A DNA stretch of 64,000 nt from JALYXV01 sp963733505. Its GTDB lineage: Bacteria > Actinomycetota > Acidimicrobiia > Acidimicrobiales > Palsa-688. This document shows positions 25,005-32,521 of the stretch, in pieces. Numbering within the stretch: position 1 is the stretch's first letter; each line of letters opens with the position of its first letter. The notes under the pieces are model-generated. The model had not been told where the DNA came from. It made no database searches and saw nothing but the letters and a program-made list of their open reading frames with translations. The stretch covers positions 1-64,000 of the forward strand of contig CAVTDW010000011.1 of the NCBI GenBank assembly GCA_963733505.1, given 5' to 3'. The position numbers and the translations under genes are program-made.

Positions 25005-26251
25005 GGCGCCGGTTCGGAGATTGGGATGCTGAGGCGAACGACAAGCCCTGCTTCGTCGCCGTTCGCAACCTCCAAGCTTCCGCCTCGATCCAACACCACT
25101 TGTCGGATGTGGCGCAGCCCGAAGTGCAGGTAACTTTCGTGGAACGTGTTCAAGAGGGCATCGGGTGCGCCGACGCCGTCATCCTGGATGACCACATCGA
25201 CGCGATCTAACTCGTACCGGAGGCTTACGAGGACCATCCGGGCGTGAGCGTGCCGCCTGACGTTCGTGAGGGCCTCGTTGACGACGAGATGCACCACGTC
25301 TTGGACCGCCTCGGCCGCCAGGGTCGGGTGACCGCTGACCGAGAGGTGGGCGTGCAGCTCCGATGAGCGCTCGAGCGTCCGCAGAAGACTCTTGACCCTG
25401 TCGGTCACGGTGCCCGCGAGCTCCGCCCCGGCCAGTGAGAAGATCGCGCCGTGTAGCCCATCTGAGGCCCGGATCGATATTCGTCGTAGCTCGCGCAGCT
25501 GCTCGGCGACACGATCGTCAACCGAGTCATGCTCGAGAAGCATGTTCAGTCGGACCCCGATGGTGAAGATGTCCTGCTCGATGCGGTCATGGAGCGCGCC
25601 GGCGATGCGCTCACGTTCGGTTCTGAGGAGCTGCGCCTGCTCGGCCTCCGTTAGTCGTTCACGCAGCTCTCGAAGCTCGCGGATCATCAGCCGCTGGCCC
25701 TCGTACAGCCGGGCGTTGTCGACGGCGACGGCGACCGGACCGGCAAAGGTCGCGAGGAGCCGCTCGTCGTCCGACCCGTATCCGTCTCGTTTGTTGGCAA
25801 CGCCGATCATCCCGATGACGGAGTCGCGCAGTCGGAGTGGGACACCCAGGAACTTGCGGATCGGTGGATGGCCGTCGGGCTGTCCGACGCTGTGTGGATC
25901 GTCCGGTACGTCGTTTGAGATGTAGGAGCGGTTCTCCCTCACGGCGACCCCGACGACGCTCGACCGCAGAGCCATCCTGTGGAACAGCTCGTAGAACTGT
26001 GGACTCGGATCGAAGCCCTTGATGGCGGCGACGTCCATCACCATGTCGCTTTCCTTGATCTCGCCGCTGGCGACGATCCCCACGTCGGTCTCTCGGAGCA
26101 GGCCGGTGAACGCGAACTCCGACTGGGTGAGCTCGAGGCAGTAGTCGAGCGCTCGCTCGTGGATGTCCGAAAGCGCGTGCAGCCCGGTGATCTCCACCGC
26201 GATGGAATGGAGTGACGCAAGCTGCTCGTGGAGGCTGTCCGCGCTGGCCAC
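25001..26251 (-). CDS. GAF-domain sensor histidine kinase (HisKA_3 type), 416 aa
   Basis: A soluble sensor. Residues 15-190 are a GAF domain (LDYCLELTQSEFAFTGLL, RKFLGVPLRLRDSVIGMIGV, LLATFAGPVAVAVDNARLYE). Residues 205-270 form the HisKA_3 dimer with the phospho-histidine in ERERIAGALHDRIEQDIF. The ATPase part is HLVVNEALTNVRRHAHARMV (N box) and VVIQDDGVGAPDALL, then FGLRHIRQVVLDRGGSLEV. It lacks membrane segments, so it senses a cytoplasmic signal, perhaps redox or a small ligand. The GTG at 26251 has GGGAGG in front. Confidence 0.92.
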   Translation of the reverse strand: MASADSLHEQLASLHSIAVEITGLHALSDIHERALDYCLELTQSEFAFTGLLRETDVGIVASGEIKESDMVMDVAAIKGFDPSPQFYELFHRMALRSSVVGVAVRENRSYISNDVPDDPHSVGQPDGHPPIRKFLGVPLRLRDSVIGMIGVANKRDGYGSDDERLLATFAGPVAVAVDNARLYEGQRLMIRELRELRERLTEAEQAQLLRTERERIAGALHDRIEQDIFTIGVRLNMLLEHDSVDDRVAEQLRELRRISIRASDGLHGAIFSLAGAELAGTVTDRVKSLLRTLERSSELHAHLSVSGHPTLAAEAVQDVVHLVVNEALTNVRRHAHARMVLVSLRYELDRVDVVIQDDGVGAPDALLNTFHESYLHFGLRHIRQVVLDRGGSLEVANGDEAGLVVRLSIPISEPAP

Positions 26252-26377
26252 GTGACCTCCCGGCTCGAGCCAAGATGCCCAGTCTAGAGGCGACCCTATC
26301 GGGCGATGGCCTCACCCGCTCAGGCTGGCTTTCTCGCCCGAGGGGGTGACTGGTGAACGGCAAGGTCACCCGGTTGG

Positions 26378-26659
26378 ATGCCCGATATTTCGCCTACTCG
26401 CAGGACGTTTGGCGCCGGCGCGTTCGCGACGATGGTCGTCATGCTCGGCGCCGCTGTCGAGACCTTGGAGCGACCGTGTCGCAGCTGGTGGCCGCTCCTG
26501 GGAATGGGGCGGCGTTGGGCGAACCTCGGCAGTACTCACTCAGCTTCGCGGCGCGGGCCGGGATCGGATCCGGCCACCTCGACATCCTCCGCTCTGACGG
26601 TTCCGTTGGGTGCTCGTCCCGCCGTCGCACCAGCCACCGCAACTCCGGCGGCGCCGTAG
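26378..26659 (+). CDS. Doubtful ORF with Tat-like N-terminus, 93 aa
   Basis: In the about 590-base stretch between the kinase and the BTAD gene, all three forward frames stay open for long and none matches a family I know. This frame begins PDISPTRRTFGAGAFATMVV, which resembles a twin-arginine leader, but the rest is low-complexity and proline-rich. A later segment in another frame (about 26680-26810) reads VFVGPVVDAVSGQLVAIAAS. It may be a decayed secreted protein or non-coding. Confidence 0.2.
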   Translation: MPDISPTRRTFGAGAFATMVVMLGAAVETLERPCRSWWPLLGMGRRWANLGSTHSASRRGPGSDPATSTSSALTVPLGARPAVAPATATPAAP

Positions 26660-26720
26660 CCGAACGCCGCGTGGCTGCGAGCCGCGATGACCGCCCCGGT
26701 GTTCGTCGGACCGGTGGTCG

Positions 26721-27566
26721 ATGCGGTGTCCGGCCAGCTGGTGGCCATCGCCGCGTCCGCGATCCCGGGTGGGGGCGGCGTCGGGTCGGCGCTCTCTGAT
26801 CTCCTCCTCACAGCTCGGGAACAGGCTGTGCCATCGAGGAGGTGGCCAAACGGCGGACGTTAGCGAACTGGTTCTTCTCGGAGGGTTCGTCTTCTCCGTC
26901 GGCGGCGAGGTCGTGTTGGGCCTCTCGGCCGGCACCCAGCGACTCCTGGCATTCCTGGCCGTGCACGACCGGGCGATGACGCGCAGTGAGGTGGCGGAAA
27001 CGCTTTGGCCCGACTCGTCCGCTCATCGCGCCGGGGCCAGCCTGCGATCGGCCGTCAGCCGCCTCGAGGGCCCCGCTCGGCGCGCCGTGAGGGTGACCGC
27101 ATCCGACCTGGGGCTGGCAGAAGGCGTCGTGGTGGATTTGCACCGCTCGCGGGCGCTGGCGCGACGATTGATAGACCAAGACGCCGCACAATCCGGGGTC
27201 GACCTCGGCGCCACCGCGGTCTCGGCACTCTCGGACGATCTCCTGCCGGGGTGGTACGACGACTGGGCCGTGGTCGCGGCCGAGGACTGGCGTCAGCTCC
27301 GCATACATGCCCTCGAAGCGGTCGCGTCCCGGTTGACCGCGGCTGAGCGCTTGCCCGAGGCGGCCGCCGCGGCCTTGGCCGCCGTGCGCGCGGAACCGCT
27401 CCGCGAGGCTGCCCGCGCCGCCCTCATACGGGTGTACATCGCCGAGGGCAACCCGGCGGAGGCGCTCGGTGAGTTCCAGCGATACCGCGTGTTGCTGCAG
27501 GCCGAACTGGGAATCGAACCAACGGCCAAGCTCCGAGAACTGCTTTCCGATCTCGAACCGCAGTGA
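26721..27566 (+). CDS. BTAD/SARP-like transcriptional activator domain protein, up to 281 aa
   Basis: From about 26853 the protein is a small SARP-like regulator: LVLLGGFVFSVGGEVVLGLS and RLLAFLAVHDRAMTRSEVAE form an OmpR-like winged helix with LWPDSSAHRAGASLRSAVSR. Then comes a BTAD tetratricopeptide-like domain (AALAAVRAEPLREAARAALI, GNPAEALGEFQRYRVLLQAE). Such proteins activate secondary-metabolite or stress genes. The start is unclear: no ATG, GTG or TTG lies just before the domain, so either the long form from 26721 is used or an indel hides the start. It stops right at the IS110-like remnant. No cluster of biosynthetic genes is adjacent. Confidence 0.75.
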   Translation: MRCPASWWPSPRPRSRVGAASGRRSLISSSQLGNRLCHRGGGQTADVSELVLLGGFVFSVGGEVVLGLSAGTQRLLAFLAVHDRAMTRSEVAETLWPDSSAHRAGASLRSAVSRLEGPARRAVRVTASDLGLAEGVVVDLHRSRALARRLIDQDAAQSGVDLGATAVSALSDDLLPGWYDDWAVVAAEDWRQLRIHALEAVASRLTAAERLPEAAAAALAAVRAEPLREAARAALIRVYIAEGNPAEALGEFQRYRVLLQAELGIEPTAKLRELLSDLEPQ

Positions 27567-27570
27567 CACG

Positions 27571-27820
27571 CCGGTCACTACCGGGACCGTCACCGCGCGT
27601 CGGGCGCCAAGTCCGATCCCGGTGACGCCAAGGTGCTGGCCGACGTGGTCCGCACCGATCGGCCACAACCATCGGCTTATCGCCGGCGACAGCGTCGGGG
27701 TGGAGGCAATCAAGGTCCTGCGCCCGGGCCCGTCGAGCCTGGTGTGGTCGAGGGGCCGCCAATCCAACTTGTTGCGCTCCACCTTGCGCGAGTTCTATCC
27801 CCCGCGATGGCCGCCTAACT
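27571..27820 (+). pseudogene. IS110-family transposase remnant
   Basis: The translated pieces match the N-terminal DEDD catalytic part of IS110 transposases: HYRDRHRASGAKSDPGDAK, then VLADVVRTD in one frame, and HNHRLIAGDS, VEAIKVL, SLVWSRGRQSNLLRSTLREF in the next. A frame change near 27661 and loss of both ends show it is dead. Only about 80 codons of the about 400 expected remain; no inverted or direct repeats of the element are seen. It sits between the BTAD gene and the STAS gene. Confidence 0.8.
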
Positions 27821-28234
27821 GTCGATAGCGAGGCAGCGTTGCGGGGCAATCAGGAGGCTGTCGAGCCCGGCGGCTGTCAACACCGGGTTCATGGTTGCCT
27901 TGATTCGCACGCGGCCACCGCGTCGGGCGTTGGTGTGAGCGGCAGCCGCGATGGCCTCCAGTGCTGCGGATTCGATGTGGACGACGGCGGCGAGGTCGAC
28001 CATCACGTCGAGGTTGCCCTGCCCGTCCACCAAGTCGCTGAGCGCCCCGGTGAGCAGCTCGCAGCCGAGCGCGTCGACGTCGCCGCCGACGGTGATTTCC
28101 ACGGTGCCCAGGTGACGCCGAATGTCGATGCAAAACCGAGTGAGGCCGGAACTGCCGCCGTCACGGCCGGCGTCGCTGGTGAGGACCGCCGGATGGTCCC
28201 GGGTGAGAGGGCGGATCATGATGCCCGGCTCCAC
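27815..28234 (-). CDS. STAS-domain protein (anti-sigma factor antagonist-like), 139 aa
   Basis: A STAS fold covering residues about 35-135: RRHLGTVEITVGGDVDALGC, ELLTGALSDLVDGQGNLDVM, VDLAAVVHIESAALEAIAAA, and LTAAGLDSLLIA at the end. In SpoIIAA-type antagonists a phosphorylatable serine follows the VDLxxVxxIDS strand; here the equivalent is HIESAALEA, so a serine is available. The partner kinase is not nearby. The N-terminus (MEPGIMIRPLTRDHPAVL) is longer than usual, so the true start may be further in. Confidence 0.75.
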   Translation of the reverse strand: MEPGIMIRPLTRDHPAVLTSDAGRDGGSSGLTRFCIDIRRHLGTVEITVGGDVDALGCELLTGALSDLVDGQGNLDVMVDLAAVVHIESAALEAIAAAAHTNARRGGRVRIKATMNPVLTAAGLDSLLIAPQRCLAIDS

Positions 28235-28426
28235 TGTTCGGGGAGTTGCCAGTCGACTGGAAAGACCTCGGCGTCACGGTGCGCCTGCTCGACCGGTTCC
28301 GCGATAGCAAACCGGGGAGGCGGCACCGATGACACTTCGGTGGACTCGCCGATAGAACTTTTCTTCATGGCCGCCATCGCTCACCACCGCCCTTCTGATG
28401 CTGGGAGGTGGGAACTCACTCACATG

Positions 28427-28442
28427 GGAACGAATTCGTTCC
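28427..28442. repeat. Perfect 16-bp palindrome in a gene-free stretch
   Basis: GGAACGAATTCGTTCC lies in 28235-28558, where I see no gene. Flanking CATGG / CCATG bases extend it into an imperfect hairpin. It resembles an operator, but the half-site spacing (GAAC-N6-GTTC) is not that of the LexA box (GAAC-N4-GTTC). Confidence 0.5.
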
Positions 28443-28558
28443 TCCCATGCGGCGCCTGCTTCACCGTCAATTCCGCAGAGAATACTCCATCCTCCCGATT
28501 CTGCAAACAGTCTCCGATCGGAGATCCCAGTTGGGCGGCCACAAAAACCATCACACCC

Positions 28559-28925
28559 TTACCCAGCTGACGGGGACCCGCGGGTCGACATGAGCCACCA
28601 CAGCCACGCCAACACGGCCGCCAGCCCAGCCGCGCCCAGCGGGCCTCCATACAGGGCGCTGACCACCACGAACACCGCGCCCACCATCGAAACCGCCAGC
28701 GCCGCGGTGCCGGCCAGAAGACAGCGCTGCGAGTGTTGCAGAATCCACTCTTTGTCGTGGCCCCGAAAGTTCAACGATGGATCGCGGTCGGGGCGATCAA
28801 CAATGCGGCGGCCAGGGCGGCGGCAAACAGGGTGGCAAGGTAGCCAGGAAGAATTGATTGGTGGTGTTGTCGCCGCTGGTCGTACCGGCCGCGATCGTCG
28901 GCGGTGACCGCGGACTGGGCGTTGA
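28559..28925 (-). pseudogene. DUF6328-like membrane protein, frameshifted and probably N-terminally truncated
   Basis: The second half reads GHDKEWILQHSQRCLLAGTA, ALAVSMVGAVFVVVSALYGG and AAGLAAVLAWLWWLMSTR, and the upstream frame ends LATLFAAALAAALLIAPTAI, HR. Joined by restoring one base near 28775 they give IAPTAIHR-LNF-RGHDKEW, the core of DUF6328 membrane proteins (LLIAPVAVHR-type segment then two helices). The first helix block of that family is missing upstream. It is followed by the ATP-grasp gene 15 bases upstream on the same strand. Decay or sequence error are both possible. Confidence 0.55.
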
Positions 28926-28939
28926 CACCCTACCACGGC

Positions 28940-30409
28940 TCAGGAGATCACCCCGAGGCCGCGGCACGTCGCCACCACGGCGTCGTACAGGGCGTCGGCC
29001 TCCGCCAGTGAGTCGGCGATGCAGGTGACGCCCATCTTCCCGTACGCCCCGAGCGCCCCGAGCATGTGGAGGGCGGCACCGGTGCGGGTCTCGGCGTTGA
29101 AGCCCAGTCCAGCTTCGTCGATGGCGTCGATCACCTGCTGCGGCGTGGTCCCGACCAGGCTCTCCTCGTGCAGGTTGTCGGTTGCCACATACCTCTTCGG
29201 GCCGGTCGGCGATACCAGCTCGCCGCTGGCCCGGTCGTACACCCCTTCGGTCGCCAGGCGGGCCATCCAGAACGGATGGGTCGTACCGCCCATACGCAGG
29301 TTGATCTCACTCACGTACACCGCGTTCCCACGACGGCCGGGCGCAACGAGAAAGTCGATACCGAAGATCCCGATGACGCCATGTCCGGCCAGCACCTCGG
29401 CCACCTTGATGGCGGCCTCCTGGATGACCAGCCGGTAGGACTGGTCGGCGGGGAATCGGCAGCCAAAGTACACCTGGCTTTCGGGACCGCTCAGGATCTG
29501 GTCGTGGGTCGAGAGGATCTCGACCGGCGCCCCGGGGACGACCCGAAGTTGGACGCTCGGCGAGACCATCTCCTCGCGGCGCACCAGCTCCTCCACGATG
29601 GCACCGTCTGCTTGGATCTTGGCCTCGAACGACGTCCAGTTCTCGTTGGGGGCGCAGAAGACCGTCCGCGACTCGGCCAGTGGCCGCACGGGTGACTCCA
29701 GCTCGACGATGGCGTTGCCCTGGCCGGCGAAGCCGTAGTTGAGTTTCACGACGACCGCCTCCGCGTGAGGCGCGTGGGCCCGGATCGACTCCATGCCCCG
29801 CTCGATGTCCCGAAGGCTCCAGAGGTCCTCGGTCCCCTCGAGCACGCGTGTCCCCGCTTGCCGGGCACTGCGCTTGGAACCCGTCTTCGAGCCCAGCCAG
29901 GCCAAGTGGGGGGGCGCACCGTAGAGCGGCAGTCCGAGGGACTCGGCCAGGGCCTGCTCGTGGTCGGTGACGTTGAAGCTGATCACGTAGGCGTCGTCAG
30001 GATCGCCGGCCAGCGTGCGCAGCCGGGTCAGCGCGTCGCCCCGGCGCAGCAGCTTCTGCGTGAGTGGCATGACCTCGGGGTCGTGGATGCTCAGCAGCTG
30101 CAGCCGGCGCCGGGCGTCGTCAGGGTCGGGGAGGAAGCGCAGGTAGTAGTCGATGATGGCCGGGTCGATGGGCAGCGAGGTCACGTAGATCATGCGCAGC
30201 CCGGGTTCGCGCAGCTGCAGGAGCATGTACAGCAGCCGTTCCTCGTAGCGGACCACCCCGGTGATCTTGGCCAGCTCCGCCATGGAGAAGCTGAGCGACG
30301 GGATCACCACCATGGTGCCGTTGTCCAGGCCGAGGACGCCGCGGCGACCCAGGCGCTCGACGAACGCCTGCTGGCGCTCATCCCACAATGTGGTGGTAGC
30401 CGAACTCAT
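28940..30409 (-). CDS. ATP-grasp protein, PGM1-related peptide-ligase family, 489 aa
   Basis: ATP-grasp ligases of the PGM1 type join amino acids or peptides through acyl phosphates; PGM1 itself works in pheganomycin synthesis. The family-specific N-terminus is here: SFSMAELAKITGVVRYEERL, LYMLLQLREPGLRMIYVTSL, PIDPAIIDYYLRFLPDPDDA. The ATP-grasp core shows WLGSKTGSKRSARQAG, VVVKLNYGFAGQGNAIVEL, then IGIFGIDFLVAPG and VSEINLRMGGTTHPFWMARL, holding the Mg ligands E and N. No precursor peptide or synthase lies nearby, so the substrate is unknown. ATG 30409 is preferred over an upstream frame that runs through the promoter repeats. Confidence 0.85.
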   Translation of the reverse strand: MSSATTTLWDERQQAFVERLGRRGVLGLDNGTMVVIPSLSFSMAELAKITGVVRYEERLLYMLLQLREPGLRMIYVTSLPIDPAIIDYYLRFLPDPDDARRRLQLLSIHDPEVMPLTQKLLRRGDALTRLRTLAGDPDDAYVISFNVTDHEQALAESLGLPLYGAPPHLAWLGSKTGSKRSARQAGTRVLEGTEDLWSLRDIERGMESIRAHAPHAEAVVVKLNYGFAGQGNAIVELESPVRPLAESRTVFCAPNENWTSFEAKIQADGAIVEELVRREEMVSPSVQLRVVPGAPVEILSTHDQILSGPESQVYFGCRFPADQSYRLVIQEAAIKVAEVLAGHGVIGIFGIDFLVAPGRRGNAVYVSEINLRMGGTTHPFWMARLATEGVYDRASGELVSPTGPKRYVATDNLHEESLVGTTPQQVIDAIDEAGLGFNAETRTGAALHMLGALGAYGKMGVTCIADSLAEADALYDAVVATCRGLGVIS

Positions 30410-30425
30410 CGACACATGATGCCTC

Positions 30426-30496
30426 ACTGCCCATAGGAGACTGCCCATAGGAGACTGCCCATGGGACACTGCCCATTGGGACACTGCCCATGGGAC
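30426..30496. repeat. Five tandem 14-15-bp repeats in a divergent promoter
   Basis: ACTGCCCATAGGAG twice, then ACTGCCCATGGGAC, ACTGCCCATTGGGAC and ACTGCCCATGGGAC, between the ATP-grasp gene (minus, start 30409) and the DUF1697 gene (plus, start 30506). The last three units contain palindromic CCCATGGG-like cores, so protein binding is possible. Confidence 0.85.
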
Positions 30497-30505
30497 ACTG
30501 GGCCG

Positions 30506-31051
30506 ATGCCGGTGTATGTAGCCATGCTGCGGGGCGTCAACGTCACCGGGCACCACAAGGTCTCGATGAGCGACCTCCGCGCGCTCGTCGAGACCTTGCC
30601 CGCCGATGACGTCAGGACCTACGTGCAGAGCGGGAACGTGGTGTTCGAGTCCTGCGCCCCCGACGGCGCCAACATCGCCCACGACCTCGAGGCACGCATC
30701 CAGGCCCAGCTGGGCCTGCACGTGGCCGTCGTGGTGCGCACGTCCGACGAGCTCGACCAGGTGCGGTCCGGCAATCCCTTCCTGAGCGGTGGCCGCGACC
30801 CCGCCCGCCTGCACGTCACCTTCCTGGCGGCCCTACCGGGACCCGACCGGGTGCGCTCCATGGAGACGGCGGCGAATGCCGCGGCACCCGATGAGTGCCG
30901 CCTGCTGGGTCACCACGTCTACCTCCACTGCCCAGACGGCTACGGCCGGACCAAGCTCAACAACGCGTTCTTCGAACGGAAGCTGGCGGTCACGGCCACG
31001 ACCCGCAATTGGCGCACCGTGACCAACCTGACCGAGATGGCTCACGGCTGA
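30506..31051 (+). CDS. DUF1697 family protein, 181 aa
   Basis: The family begins MPVYVAMLRGVNVTGHHKVS, continues with VRTYVQSGNVVFES and ends FFERKLAVTATTRNWRTVTN, all diagnostic for DUF1697. The proteins are cytosolic alpha/beta two-domain units with no known activity. The ATG at 30506 follows the tandem repeats; an upstream in-frame ATG (30461) lies within the repeats and gives a non-conserved extension. It is monocistronic. Confidence 0.88.
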   Translation: MPVYVAMLRGVNVTGHHKVSMSDLRALVETLPADDVRTYVQSGNVVFESCAPDGANIAHDLEARIQAQLGLHVAVVVRTSDELDQVRSGNPFLSGGRDPARLHVTFLAALPGPDRVRSMETAANAAAPDECRLLGHHVYLHCPDGYGRTKLNNAFFERKLAVTATTRNWRTVTNLTEMAHG

Positions 31052-31143
31052 TCGACCATCTGTTCCCAGAGGCCGATGGGGGACGAAAGGTTGACGAAAC
31101 CTGCGACTAATCAGCAATCCGGGACATGAGCGACCGGCGTCGG

Positions 31144-31149
31144 TACAAT
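31144..31149 (+). promoter_or_regulatory. -10 box TACAAT upstream of the CBM48 gene
   Basis: TACAAT is a good -10. An ATG inside it (31148) cannot be the translation start of this transcript, which favours the later GTG 31247. Confidence 0.45.
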
Positions 31150-31246
31150 GACGCCGTCGGTTCAAGCAACGGTACCGAGCGCGGGCGGGGTTTCGTCACG
31201 GGCCGAAACGCCTACCCCTACACGGCACCACTGGATCCGGACGGAG

Positions 31247-31576
31247 GTGGGAACAACGATCAACTGTGAGCCCACCAAGCGCGGCGACCAAGTCAAGGTG
31301 ACCTTCTCCCTGGTCGCCAGCAACGGGAATGCCAGGCTCGCACTGGTGGGCGACTTCAATGGCTGGCGGCAAGGCGCCAACATGTTCAAGCGTCGGGGGG
31401 ATACCGACGTGGCATCGGTCACCCTGAGTGCCGGACGACGCTACGAGTTCCGCTACGTCGACGAACACGGGACCTGGTTCAACGACGAGAACGCCCATGG
31501 GTACGCACCCAACGAGTTTGGCGGGGACAACTCCGTCGTGGATCTTCGGGGTGGATTCGAGAAACCCGAGGATTGA
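31247..31576 (+). CDS. Stand-alone CBM48 / isoamylase-N-like glycogen-binding domain protein, 109 aa
   Basis: The whole protein is one early-set beta-sandwich of the CBM48 type: QVKVTFSLVASNGNARLALV, GDFNGWRQGANMFKRRGD and VTLSAGRRYEFRYVDEHGTW, with FNDENAHGYAPNEFGGDNSV at the end. Such domains bind alpha-glucan in glycogen branching enzymes and AMPK beta subunits; single-domain copies are common in actinobacteria and probably act as carbohydrate-sensing adaptors. The frame is open from 31148, but a TACAAT box overlaps that ATG, so I start at GTG 31247. The start could still be different. Confidence 0.75.
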   Translation: MGTTINCEPTKRGDQVKVTFSLVASNGNARLALVGDFNGWRQGANMFKRRGDTDVASVTLSAGRRYEFRYVDEHGTWFNDENAHGYAPNEFGGDNSVVDLRGGFEKPED

Positions 31577-31618
31577 GGCTGCCGCTCCTGATCTGGCGCG
31601 TCGTCGCTGATCTGACGG

Positions 31619-31951
31619 TCAGATCTGCTCGCCCGCCGAGTTGAAATGGCGTTGGAGGGCGGTGAGGCGGCGGTCCCATCGATCGCCGACCTCGGTCAAC
31701 CAGGCGGCGGCATCGCCCAAGCCTGTGGCCACCACCCGGTAACGAACATCGCGTCCGCTGCGCTCGCCGACCAGCAGTCCCGCCGCTGCGAGCGCGTTCA
31801 GGTGTTTCACCACCGCTTGGCGGGAGATCGGGTAGCCGCCTGCCAGTTCCGTCGCGGTCTTCGGTCCATCGCGTGACAGCTCGTCGAGCAACTGTCGTCG
31901 GGTTGGATCGCCGAGGGCCGCGAATACCGCCTCGACCCGGGGCGCGCTCAC
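31619..31951 (-). CDS. ArsR-family (winged HTH) transcriptional regulator, 110 aa
   Basis: A short ArsR-like repressor. The HTH reads VEAVFAALGDPTRRQLLDEL, SRDGPKTATELAGGYPISRQ, AVVKHLNALAAAGLLVGERS and the wing GRDVRYRVVATGLGDAAAWL. It lacks the metal cysteine motif of SmtB/ArsR and belongs to the group paired with SRPBCC/AHSA1 proteins. GTG 31951 is chosen since it directly follows the SRPBCC stop by 10 bases; a longer upstream frame would overlap that gene. The probable targets are the paired GCAAC-N6-GTTGC boxes at 32443-32502. Confidence 0.9.
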   Translation of the reverse strand: MSAPRVEAVFAALGDPTRRQLLDELSRDGPKTATELAGGYPISRQAVVKHLNALAAAGLLVGERSGRDVRYRVVATGLGDAAAWLTEVGDRWDRRLTALQRHFNSAGEQI

Positions 31952-31961
31952 CAAGGGGCAG

Positions 31962-32414
31962 TCAGCGGACGGCCCGCCCGCCGGCGCACACCGCAGCGGC
32001 AACCGACCTGTGGGCGGCCCAGCAACGGAACAACCGGGTGTCCCATCCCGTCCACGAACCCGTTGTGCCGAGGCGGGCCTGTGTCTCCACGGTTGCCTCG
32101 TGCGCCAGCGGCTCTTCGGTCACCGTGAGCAGGGTGCCGTCGTCCTCTGGTTCGAGATCGTAACTGACCTGCGACGCCGCGGACCCGTCGTCGCCCTCGG
32201 GCCACCACCGGAAGCTCAGATGGCGTTGCGGCTCGACGTCGTCCACGACGCCTCCTCGGACTGTTCCGTCGTCGGTCAGGAACCGGGCCTGCCCTCCCGG
32301 GCGCAGATCCCACTCCACTTGCGACCCGAACCAGGTGGCGACCTCGTCGGGCTCGGTCAGGGCGTTCCAGAGTTCGCTCGGGCTGACGGGGATGACGACC
32401 TGTCGAACAAGCAT
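31962..32414 (-). CDS. SRPBCC / AHSA1-like START-domain protein, 150 aa
   Basis: A helix-grip ligand-binding fold: MLVRQVVIPVSPSELWNALT, EPDEVATWFGSQVEWDLRPG and HLSFRWWPEGDDGSAASQVS, ending with a C-terminal helix (LFRCWAAHRSVAAAVCAGG). AHSA1-type proteins bind hydrophobic ligands or Hsp90-like partners; the exact ligand is unknown. The ATG at 32414 has an AGGAGG site about 10 bases upstream. It is the first gene of a two-gene operon with an ArsR repressor, a common ligand-sensing pair, divergent from clpP. Confidence 0.87.
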   Translation of the reverse strand: MLVRQVVIPVSPSELWNALTEPDEVATWFGSQVEWDLRPGGQARFLTDDGTVRGGVVDDVEPQRHLSFRWWPEGDDGSAASQVSYDLEPEDDGTLLTVTEEPLAHEATVETQARLGTTGSWTGWDTRLFRCWAAHRSVAAAVCAGGRAVR

Positions 32415-32442
32415 CTCGGCCTCCTGGCACCACGACGGGTAA

Positions 32443-32458
32443 GCAACTTCAGGGTTGC
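32443..32458. promoter_or_regulatory. Operator-like box 1, GCAAC-N6-GTTGC
   Basis: GCAAC TTCAGG GTTGC. It has the same half-sites and spacing as box 2, 43 bases away centre to centre, in the spacer between the SRPBCC-ArsR operon and clpP. Confidence 0.7.
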
Positions 32459-32484
32459 ACATTTTCCCAGACTATGGGGTAACG

Positions 32485-32502
32485 TGCAACCTTAGAGTTG
32501 CA
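32485..32502. promoter_or_regulatory. Operator-like box 2, TGCAAC-N6-GTTGCA
   Basis: TGCAAC CTTAGA GTTGCA, perfect 6-bp arms, ending 19 bases before the clpP GTG. Likely bound by the ArsR protein (inference). Confidence 0.7.
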
Positions 32503-32521
32503 TGAGCCTGAGGAGGACGTC

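Noticed and set aside
28427..28442. LexA/SOS box
   Set aside because: Spacing is GAAC-N6-GTTC, not GAAC-N4-GTTC, and no SOS gene follows.
30426..30496. CRISPR array
   Set aside because: The units are 14-15 bp with no unique spacers between them, so it is a simple tandem repeat.
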